Assembly (NCBI RefSeq): GCF_030316855.1
Contig: NZ_JASZYR010000005.1
Span: 248,001-312,000 of the forward strand
Source: Variovorax sp. J22P240
GTDB taxonomy: Bacteria > Pseudomonadota > Gammaproteobacteria > Burkholderiales > Burkholderiaceae_C
Length of the DNA stretch: 64,000 bases
Direction of reading: 5' to 3'
The notes beneath the pieces are model-generated. The model worked only from the letters and a program-made list of their open reading frames with translations. It searched no databases and was not told the origin of the DNA. A program made the translations under genes and the position numbers. Shown here in pieces: positions 18,061 to 24,649 of this stretch (position 1 is its first letter; each line of letters starts with the position of its first letter).

Positions 18061-18705
18061 ATGCCAGCCACTCGTCCCGCCCAGCCCATCAAGGTCTACG
18101 GCGCTTCCATCTCCGGCCACTCGCACCGCGTGAAGTTGTTTCTCTCGCTGCTCGGGTTGCCCTTCGAGACGATCGAGGTCAATCTGCGTGCGGGCGAACA
18201 TCGCACCCCGGAATTCCTGCGGCGCAATGCCTTCGGACAGGTGCCGGTCATCGAGGACGGCGACACGACATTGGCTGATTCGAACGCCATCCTGGTCTAC
18301 CTCAACGAGCGCTATGCCGCCGACCCGGCGCGCTGGTATCCGCGCGATCCGGTCGACGCGGCCCGTGTGCAGCGCTGGTTGTCGGTCGCGGCCGGACCGC
18401 TCGCGGCAGGGCCGTCGGTGGCGCGCGTCATCGTGTTGTTCGGGCAGACAAGGGATGCCACCGACGTCATCGCGCGCGCCCACGATCTCCTGCACGTGAT
18501 GGAGCTCGAGCTGGCGGAGCGCCCCTTCCTCGCAGGCTCGTCCGCGACGCTGGCGGACATCGCCAACCACACCTACGTCGCCCATGCGCCGGAGGGCTAT
18601 GTGTCGCTCGAAGCCTATCCCCACGTGCGCGAATGGCTGGCACGCGTCGAGGCATTGCCGGGCTTCGTGCCGATGGCACCGTCACGCATCGGGTTGGCAG
18701 CATGA
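18061..18705 (+). CDS. Glutathione S-transferase family protein
   Basis: 214-residue GST. The N-terminal thioredoxin fold carries the glutathione-binding cis-proline segment QVPVIEDGDTTLADSNAILVYL, and an all-helical C-terminal domain follows. The putative catalytic region near the N-terminus is GASISGHSHRVKL, which offers Ser rather than Cys or Tyr. An AACAGGAGAA ribosome-binding site precedes the ATG at 18061. Its stop overlaps the next gene by 4 bases, so it is co-translated with a pyridoxamine-oxidase-fold protein. It is divergent from a LysR gene that probably regulates it. The family suggests detoxification or glutathione-dependent chemistry. Confidence 0.9.
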   Translation: MPATRPAQPIKVYGASISGHSHRVKLFLSLLGLPFETIEVNLRAGEHRTPEFLRRNAFGQVPVIEDGDTTLADSNAILVYLNERYAADPARWYPRDPVDAARVQRWLSVAAGPLAAGPSVARVIVLFGQTRDATDVIARAHDLLHVMELELAERPFLAGSSATLADIANHTYVAHAPEGYVSLEAYPHVREWLARVEALPGFVPMAPSRIGLAA

Positions 18706-19670
18706 ACTCCATCGATGCCGTCGCATCGCCCTGGCATGAGGGCGAGCGTGCAATGCAAACACTCGCGGGGGTGCGTGAGCGCATGGATGCGCTCGGGCCG
18801 CGCGTGATCCGGGACTACATGCCGGAGCAGCATCGCACCTTCTTCGCGCAACTGCCTTTCCTGATCGCGGGAAGTCTCGACCGGGCGCATCAGCCGTGGG
18901 CGAGCGTGCTCGCTGCGCCGCCCGGATTCGCGCAATCGCCCGACGAGCATCACCTGCGCATCGATGCGCGTCCGCTCGCAGGGGACCCATTGTCATCGGC
19001 ACTGTTGTCCGGCGCGCCACTCGGGCTCCTCGGCATCGAGCCGCACACGCGGCGCCGCAACCGCATGAATGGCGTGGTGGAGCAGGTCGACGCACGCGGC
19101 TTCTCGGTCGAAGTGCAGCAGAGCTTTGGCAACTGCCCGAAGTACATCCAGACACGGGAGCCGCTCTTCGTGGGCGGAGCGCATGCCGCTGCGAACGCAC
19201 GCCGCAGCGACCGCATGGACGAGGCGGCTCGGCGGATCGTGGCCAAGGCCGACACTTTCTTCATCGCCACGGCCCACCCTGCGGCCGGCGATGCGACGGC
19301 CTCGCATGGCGTCGACGTGTCGCACCGCGGCGGCCGGTCAGGCTTTGTCCAGCTGACGGGCGAGGGGACGCTGACCGTGCCGGATTTCGTCGGCAACTCC
19401 TTCTTCAACACGCTGGGCAACATCGCCGTCTATCCGAAGGCGGGCCTGCTCTTCATCGACTTCGAGACCGGCGATGTGCTCCAGCTGGCCGTGACGGCCG
19501 AGACGATCTGGGACGGCCCCGAACTCGCGGGCTTCGCCGGCGCGGAGCGGTTGCTTCGCATGCAGGTCGCGTCTGCGCTCCTCATGCCGGTTGCGCTGCC
19601 ACTCCGTTGGGGCCGAGGGGATCTGTCGCCGTTCCTCGCTCCGACAGGACAGTGGCCAAAGGCCGCTTGA
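18702..19670 (+). CDS. Pyridoxamine 5'-phosphate oxidase-related FMN-binding protein
   Basis: 322-residue protein with a split-barrel flavin-binding core of the pyridoxamine-phosphate-oxidase-like superfamily. The central segment TADTFFIATAHP-like (KADTFFIATAHP) and LTVPDFVGNSFFNTLGNIAVYPKAGLLFIDFETGD match the bacterial subgroup often annotated as a flavin-nucleotide-binding protein. The start at 18702 overlaps the GST stop (ATGA). It is not the PdxH vitamin enzyme, which is shorter and has a different C-terminus. The pairing with a GST suggests reductive detoxification, but the substrate is unknown. Confidence 0.85.
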   Translation: MNSIDAVASPWHEGERAMQTLAGVRERMDALGPRVIRDYMPEQHRTFFAQLPFLIAGSLDRAHQPWASVLAAPPGFAQSPDEHHLRIDARPLAGDPLSSALLSGAPLGLLGIEPHTRRRNRMNGVVEQVDARGFSVEVQQSFGNCPKYIQTREPLFVGGAHAAANARRSDRMDEAARRIVAKADTFFIATAHPAAGDATASHGVDVSHRGGRSGFVQLTGEGTLTVPDFVGNSFFNTLGNIAVYPKAGLLFIDFETGDVLQLAVTAETIWDGPELAGFAGAERLLRMQVASALLMPVALPLRWGRGDLSPFLAPTGQWPKAA

Positions 19671-19678
19671 GCATCAAA

Positions 19679-20830
19679 TCAGTGGAGCGTGGGAATCCGG
19701 GCGTTGACAGAAGGACGGTAGCCCCACCCTCGTTCCTGCAGCGCATCGGTATCGAGACCGCGCGAGAGCAGCGTTTCGAGCCCAGCCGCTGCGACCGTCG
19801 CTGCCAGCGCCTGGCCGGGGCAGGCATGCGCCCCGTGGCCGAAGCCCAGTGTCCGACGCTCTGCGCGCATCAGCTCGAAGGTTGCCGGTGCAGGATTGAG
19901 CGACGGATCGCGGTTGGCGGCGCCGAGCACCAGCAGCACCGCCTCGCCCGGCGCGAGTTCGATGCCGGCGACGGTCGTCGGTTGTGCGACGAAGCGGCGC
20001 GTGTTCTGGATCGAAGGATCGTGGCGGGCCACTTCCTCGACCAACGAGGGCAGCAGTTCCCAGCGCGAGTCGATCCTTCGGCGCAGACCGGGCTCGCGCG
20101 CCAGCGCGACGAGGCTGTTGCCCAGCAAGCCGGCCGTGGCCTCGCAGGTCTGCGACAGCAGGCCGACGAGGTTCGCCATGAGGGCGTGCGAGCGATCGGC
20201 CGGCGCCTGTTCCTGAACCGCCGCCAGCAGCGTGCCGTGGCGTGCGGGCCGGGTGGCGATCAACGACTCGAAGCGCGCCATCAGGGCGGCGGCGGCTTCA
20301 CTTGCGGCGTCGAGTTGGGCGGCCGTTGACAGCGGAGACAGGCAGGCGACGAAATCGCGCATCCACTCGGAAACGCTCCGCAGTTCATCGGTGGCGAAGC
20401 CGAGCAGGTGAGCGACGCCGCGCACCGGCATCGCGAAGCAGGCGTCGGACAATGAATCAATCGGCATGCCCTCGGCGACCTGGCGCGCCGCGGCGTGCGC
20501 TGCGCGGAGATCCAACCCGGCCAGTGCCCGCTGCAATTTGGGCTTGTGGGCCGCGTGCGGCGCCCCGTCGTTCATGCGCACCAGCCGCCCGAACACTTCG
20601 CCCGCCGGCGTGCCGGCGATGGCGCCTGGCACCGGCTCCGATGGGGGGCGAACGCGCAGTGCGTCGTTGGCGAGCACTTCCCGAACGACGTCAGCCCGGC
20701 TGGCGATCCACGCCCGCAGGCGGTCGTCGAGGACCAGCGCGGGACCGCTGCGCAGCGTGGCGTACCACGGGTAAGGATTGCAGTGCGTGACGGCAGCGAT
20801 CGCATCGGCCGGTGGGTCCATGTGTTTCAT
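19679..20830 (-). CDS. Cytochrome P450
   Basis: 383-residue soluble bacterial P450. The haem-binding loop FGHGAHACPG places the thiolate ligand at Cys337, and the K-helix ExxR is E266-R269 (EVAR). In the I-helix the segment QTCEATAGLLGN aligns with the usual AGHETTAGLLGN: the acid is kept (E230) but the conserved oxygen-activating threonine is Ala231 and the preceding Ala-Gly is Gln-Thr. This suggests altered oxygen chemistry. The start at 20830 (MKHMDPPAD) is chosen; 20821 is an alternative. No ferredoxin gene adjoins it. It is divergent from an ArsR-like regulator, which probably controls it. It ends 8 bases from the convergent flavoprotein gene. Confidence 0.9.
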   Translation of the reverse strand: MKHMDPPADAIAAVTHCNPYPWYATLRSGPALVLDDRLRAWIASRADVVREVLANDALRVRPPSEPVPGAIAGTPAGEVFGRLVRMNDGAPHAAHKPKLQRALAGLDLRAAHAAARQVAEGMPIDSLSDACFAMPVRGVAHLLGFATDELRSVSEWMRDFVACLSPLSTAAQLDAASEAAAALMARFESLIATRPARHGTLLAAVQEQAPADRSHALMANLVGLLSQTCEATAGLLGNSLVALAREPGLRRRIDSRWELLPSLVEEVARHDPSIQNTRRFVAQPTTVAGIELAPGEAVLLVLGAANRDPSLNPAPATFELMRAERRTLGFGHGAHACPGQALAATVAAAGLETLLSRGLDTDALQERGWGYRPSVNARIPTLH

Positions 20831-20846
20831 GCACGCAGTCTGGCGC

Positions 20847-20881
20847 TTTTCGAACGAGCACACTTCGTTTACGATCGAAAT
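20847..20881. promoter_or_regulatory. Divergent P450/arsR-like promoter with dyad operator
   Basis: AACGAGCACACTTCGTT (20853-20869) is a perfect 5-bp dyad with a 7-base centre. It is framed by an outer TTTCGA/TCGAAA pair (20848-20853, 20875-20880). The site fills most of the 51-base gap between the two divergent start codons, where an ArsR-family dimer would be expected to bind. TACGAT (20870-20875) could serve as a -10 for the plus-strand gene, leaving almost no leader. Confidence 0.5.
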
Positions 20882-21571
20882 ATGGATGCATCCACCGCCG
20901 ACACCCACCTCGCGCGCCTGGCCGGCGCCATCGCCGAACCCGCACGCGCCCGCATGCTGTGCTGCCTGCTGGACGGGCATGCCCGCACTGCGACAGAACT
21001 GGCCGCGGTCGCCGAGGTTGCCGCTTCAACGGCCAGCGCGCATCTGGCACGGCTCAAGGAACAGCGGCTCGTCGAGTCGGTCGCGCAGGGCAAGCATCGC
21101 TACTTCCGCCTCACCGGCAGCGAGGTCGCCGCCGCGCTCGAAGGCTTGCTGGTGATCGCCGGCGCCCCGCGCAACGAGTTCCGCCCGACCACGCCGAGCC
21201 GACTGCGCAGCGCGCGCACCTGCTACGACCACATGGCCGGTACGGCGGGTGTCGCGCTGCATGACCGTCTCCATGCGCAGGGCTGGCTGCACGAGGTTGC
21301 GGAAGGCGACTACGAACTCACCCCCGAAGGCGCCGTCGCACTCGAAAGCCTCGGCATCGACGTGGAGGATGCGCGCAACACCCGCCGTCGCTTTGCCTGC
21401 GCCTGCCTCGACTGGAGCGAACGGCGCCCTCACCTGGGCGGCGCGCTCGGCGCCGCATGGCTGCAACTGTCGATTCGCCGCGGCTGGGTGCGCCAGGACC
21501 TGGACGGCCGCGCACTGGCACTCACCCCCAAGGCCCACCGCGAAATGCCCGAGATGTTTTCCACCCCCTGA
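20882..21571 (+). CDS. ArsR-family winged-helix transcriptional regulator
   Basis: 229-residue regulator. The N-terminal winged helix (HLARLAGAIAEPARARMLCCLL, then AAVAEVAASTASAHLARLKEQRLVES) is ArsR-type, followed by a longer C-terminal part seen in the metalloregulator-like group with an extra domain. Several cysteines are present (two in ARMLCCLL, two in FACACLDW), but no canonical ELCVCDL metal box is seen. The start at 20882 gives MDASTADTHLARL; no Shine-Dalgarno is visible, so the transcript may be leaderless. It is divergent from the P450 gene and followed by a structured repeat. Confidence 0.87.
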   Translation: MDASTADTHLARLAGAIAEPARARMLCCLLDGHARTATELAAVAEVAASTASAHLARLKEQRLVESVAQGKHRYFRLTGSEVAAALEGLLVIAGAPRNEFRPTTPSRLRSARTCYDHMAGTAGVALHDRLHAQGWLHEVAEGDYELTPEGAVALESLGIDVEDARNTRRRFACACLDWSERRPHLGGALGAAWLQLSIRRGWVRQDLDGRALALTPKAHREMPEMFSTP

Positions 21572-21589
21572 CAACGCAAACGCTGAGCC

Positions 21590-21681
21590 GGGAAATCCCA
21601 CGGAACCGGCTTAGCCGGGCCGTAGGGATTGCCCCCGGAGAGGGGGGTGGACGGCCACACGAAGTGGGCTAGCCTGGGGGT
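21590..21681 (-). repeat. Interspersed structured repeat, copy 3
   Basis: Complete copy in reverse orientation between the convergent arsR-like and amn genes. Its outer stem is AATCCC (21594-21599) with GGGATT (21625-21630). Its middle stem is ACGG with CCGT where most copies have GCGG with CCGC, another compensatory change. The other end is the GCCTGGGGG motif six bases before the amn stop. Confidence 0.88.
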
Positions 21682-21686
21682 GATTC

Positions 21687-23204
21687 CTACTGGAAGGCTA
21701 CCTCGGCGAAGCTTCGGAGCTTGCGGCTGTGGAGGCGGCTCGAGCCTTCCTGGCGCAGGATGTCGATCGCGGCCATGCCGATGCGCAAATGCTGCTCGAC
21801 CCGCTCGCGATAGAACTGATTGGCCATGCCGGGCAGCTTGATCTCGCCGTGCAGCGGCTTGTCGCTCACGCACAGCAAGGTGCCGTAGGGCACGCGGAAG
21901 CGGAAGCCGTTGGCGGCGATGGTGGCGCTTTCCATGTCGAGCGCGACGGCGCGGCTCTGGCTGAATCGCCGCTGGGGCTGGTTGCCGGGCAACAGTTCCC
22001 AGTTGCGGTTGTCGGTGCTGGCGACCGTGCCGGTGCGCATGATCTTCTTGAGTTCGGTGCCCTGCGTGCCGGTGACCTCGGCCACCGCATTTTCGAGCGC
22101 GAGCTGGATCTCCGAGAGCGCCGGGATCGGCACCCACAGCGGCAGCTCCTCGTCCAGCACGTGGTCCTCGCGCACATAGGCGTGCGCCAGCACGTAGTCG
22201 CCGAGCTGCTGCCCCTGGCGCAGGCCGGCGCAGTGGCCGAGCATCATCCACGCGTGCGGCCGCAGCACCGCGACGTGGTCGGTGATGGTCTTGGCGTTGG
22301 CCGGGCCGACGCCGATGTTGACCATCGAGATGCCCGTGCAGTCCTCGCGCACCAGGTGATAGCCAGGCATCTGCGGCAGGCGGGCGGGCGGCGTGCCCTG
22401 CGTGCCGTCGAGCAGCTCGCCGTACAGCTCGCTCGAACCCGGAGACAGCCCGCGCCGGCGGGTGACGACGTTGCCCGGCTCGATGAAGGCGATGTACTCG
22501 CTCTTCTCGTCGGTCATCGCCTCGTGGCCGAGCCGCACGAATTCGTCGATGTAGAACTGGTAGTTGGTGAACAGCACGAAGTTCTGGAACCACTCGGGCG
22601 CGGTTCCGCTGTAGTGGCGCAGGCGGTGCAGCGAATAGTCGACCCGCGCCGCGGTGAAGAGCGACAGCGGCTGCGCCTCGCCCGGCTTGGCCTCGAAGGT
22701 GCCGTTGGCGATGCCGTCGTCCATCGCGCCGAGGTCGGGCAGGTCGAACACGTCGCGCATCAGGGCGCGGCGCTCGGCGGACATCGTGCCTTCGATGTGA
22801 TCGTTCTCGGCGAAGGAGAAATGAATCGGGATCGGCTGCGTGCTGGTGCCGATCTCCAGCTCGACGCGGTGGTTCTCCAGCAGCAGCCTGAATTGCTCGC
22901 GGTAGTAGCGCAGAAAGAGGTCGGGCCGCGTCAGCGTGGTCTCGTAGCGCCCCGGCCCCGACACGAAACCATAGCTCAACCCGGCGTTGGCGACCGGCGT
23001 GCTCCGCGACACGGTGTGCGTATGCACCCGAACGAAGGGGTAGCAGGCCCGCACGCGGCCCGGCAGGCTTTCGCCCGCGACGAAGCGCTGCATCGCTTCG
23101 CGAAGGTGCTGCAGGCCACCGTTGTAGATGAGTCGGACCTGCTCCAGGGCAGCGTCGGGATCGGTAAAGCGGGCTGGCGCAATGAAAGCAGGCATGTAAG
23201 GCAT
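21687..23204 (-). CDS. amn: AMP nucleosidase
   Basis: About 505-residue enzyme hydrolysing AMP to adenine and ribose 5-phosphate, a purine-salvage step that controls AMP levels. The N-terminal AMP-nucleosidase domain (PFVRVHTHTVSRSTPVANAG) is followed by a phosphorylase-superfamily catalytic domain (ISMVNIGVGPANAKTITDHVAVLRPHAWMMLGHCAG; AVALDMESATIAANGFRFRVPYGTLLCVSDKP). The ORF opens at 23237, but the first 11 codons (MSKPGGEP...) are antisense to a repeat fragment, so 23204 (MPYMPAF) is the more likely start. It lies downstream of the glutathione reductase-like gene on the same strand. Confidence 0.93.
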   Translation of the reverse strand: MPYMPAFIAPARFTDPDAALEQVRLIYNGGLQHLREAMQRFVAGESLPGRVRACYPFVRVHTHTVSRSTPVANAGLSYGFVSGPGRYETTLTRPDLFLRYYREQFRLLLENHRVELEIGTSTQPIPIHFSFAENDHIEGTMSAERRALMRDVFDLPDLGAMDDGIANGTFEAKPGEAQPLSLFTAARVDYSLHRLRHYSGTAPEWFQNFVLFTNYQFYIDEFVRLGHEAMTDEKSEYIAFIEPGNVVTRRRGLSPGSSELYGELLDGTQGTPPARLPQMPGYHLVREDCTGISMVNIGVGPANAKTITDHVAVLRPHAWMMLGHCAGLRQGQQLGDYVLAHAYVREDHVLDEELPLWVPIPALSEIQLALENAVAEVTGTQGTELKKIMRTGTVASTDNRNWELLPGNQPQRRFSQSRAVALDMESATIAANGFRFRVPYGTLLCVSDKPLHGEIKLPGMANQFYRERVEQHLRIGMAAIDILRQEGSSRLHSRKLRSFAEVAFQ

Positions 23205-23219
23205 GGGGCATTGTGGCTC

Positions 23220-23238
23220 ACCCCCAGGCTTGCTCACT
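23220..23238 (+). repeat. Fragment of interspersed structured repeat (5' end only)
   Basis: The sequence ACCCCCAGGCTTGCTCACT matches the first 19 or so bases of the repeat family. The rest is missing. It sits exactly between the amn start and the stop codon of the glutathione reductase-like gene. Confidence 0.6.
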
Positions 23239-24593
23239 CAGCCGGGCATGGGTTCTCGCATGGTGACAAGCTCTTCCGCGGTGGTGGGATGGATGCCGAT
23301 GGTGCTGTCAAAGTTCGCCTTGGTCGCGCCGCAGCGCATCGCGACGGCAAAGCCCTGCACGATCTCGCCCGCTTCGGGGCCCACCATGTGCAGGCCGACG
23401 ACACGGTCGCTCGCCTTGTCGACGATCAGCTTCATGAACGTGCGCTCCTTGCTCTCCGACAGCGTGTGGCGCAGCGCGCGGAATTCGCTGGAGAAGATCG
23501 TGACCTTGCCGAACTTCATGCGCGCGGCGGCTTCGGTGTAGCCGCAGGTGCCGATGTTCGGGTGCGTGAACACGGCGGTCGGCGTGTAGTCGTAGTCGAG
23601 CTGGCGCTTGCCCTTGCCGAAGAGGGTGTCGACCACCACCATCGCCTCGGCCAGCGCCACCGGCGTGAGTTGCTGGCGGGTTGACACATCGCCCACCGCG
23701 AGGATCGACGGCACCGAGCTGCGGTAGTGCGCGTCGACGACCACGCCGCCGCGCTCGTCCAGCTCGACACCTGCGGCTTGGAGGCCCATGCCGGCCGTAT
23801 TGGGAACGCGGCCGGTCGCGAAGAGGATGGTGTCGGCCTCTACCCGCTGGCCGCGCGAGAGCAGAGCGCACAGGCCGCTCTCCAGGCGCGTCACCATGCT
23901 GATCTCGGCATTGAAGCGGATGTCGACGCCCGTGCGCGTCATCTCCCTGGCGAGGAACTGGCGAACATCCTCGTCGAACTCGTTCAGCAGGTGCGCGCTG
24001 CGCTGCACCTGCGTGACCTGGGCGCCAAGTCCATTGAAGATCGACGCGAACTCGCAGGCGATGTAGCCACCTCCGACCACCAGCAACCGCTTCGGAAACG
24101 GGTCGAGATCGAACATCGCGTCGGAGACGATCCCATGCTCGCGACCGGCGATGTCTGGCACGAAGGGCATGCCGCCGGTCGCCACGAGCACATGCTGTGC
24201 GGTGCAGTGCTTTTCGCCGATCTGGACGCCGTGGGCATCCGTCAGTTGCGCCCAACCCTGGATGAGGTGGACGCCCGCACCTTCGAGCAGGCTGCGGTAG
24301 ACACCGTTGAGCCGCGCGATCTCGCGCGCGCGGTTGGCCTTGAGCCGCGCCCAGTCGAAGCGCGATTCACCGACGTGCCAGCCGAACCCCGCGGCTTCCT
24401 CGAAGGAGTCTGCATAGCCCGCCGCGTAGCTGTAGAGCTTCTTGGGAATGCAACCGACGTTGACGCAGGTGCCACCCAGTTCGGCGCATTCGGCGAGCGC
24501 GACGCGGGCGCCGCGCTGGGCGGCCATTCGTGCCGCGCGCACGCCGCCACTTCCGCCGCCGATCACGAAAAGGTCGAAGTCGAATGTGCGCAT
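23238..24593 (-). CDS. gor: Glutathione-disulfide reductase-like flavoprotein
   Basis: 451-residue FAD/NADPH disulfide oxidoreductase. The FAD motif IGGGSGGVRAAR, redox-active GGTCVNVGCIPKK (Cys42 and Cys47 or so), second Rossmann motif LLVVGGGYIACEFA, FAD-closing TPVALAEAM and C-terminal catalytic HPTTAEELVTMR are all present. This is the pattern of glutathione reductase in proteobacteria. The NADPH-binding region after GGGYIACEF carries QRSAHLLNEFDEDVR. The gene precedes amn on the minus strand and follows the FecR-like gene by 56 bases. It maintains reduced glutathione, consistent with the GST nearby. Confidence 0.93.
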   Translation of the reverse strand: MRTFDFDLFVIGGGSGGVRAARMAAQRGARVALAECAELGGTCVNVGCIPKKLYSYAAGYADSFEEAAGFGWHVGESRFDWARLKANRAREIARLNGVYRSLLEGAGVHLIQGWAQLTDAHGVQIGEKHCTAQHVLVATGGMPFVPDIAGREHGIVSDAMFDLDPFPKRLLVVGGGYIACEFASIFNGLGAQVTQVQRSAHLLNEFDEDVRQFLAREMTRTGVDIRFNAEISMVTRLESGLCALLSRGQRVEADTILFATGRVPNTAGMGLQAAGVELDERGGVVVDAHYRSSVPSILAVGDVSTRQQLTPVALAEAMVVVDTLFGKGKRQLDYDYTPTAVFTHPNIGTCGYTEAAARMKFGKVTIFSSEFRALRHTLSESKERTFMKLIVDKASDRVVGLHMVGPEAGEIVQGFAVAMRCGATKANFDSTIGIHPTTAEELVTMREPMPG

Positions 24594-24649
24594 GGGAACT
24601 CCTTCGCGCCGACTGTAGCCGGCGGACGAAGGAGTCGCTGCGCCGGGTG

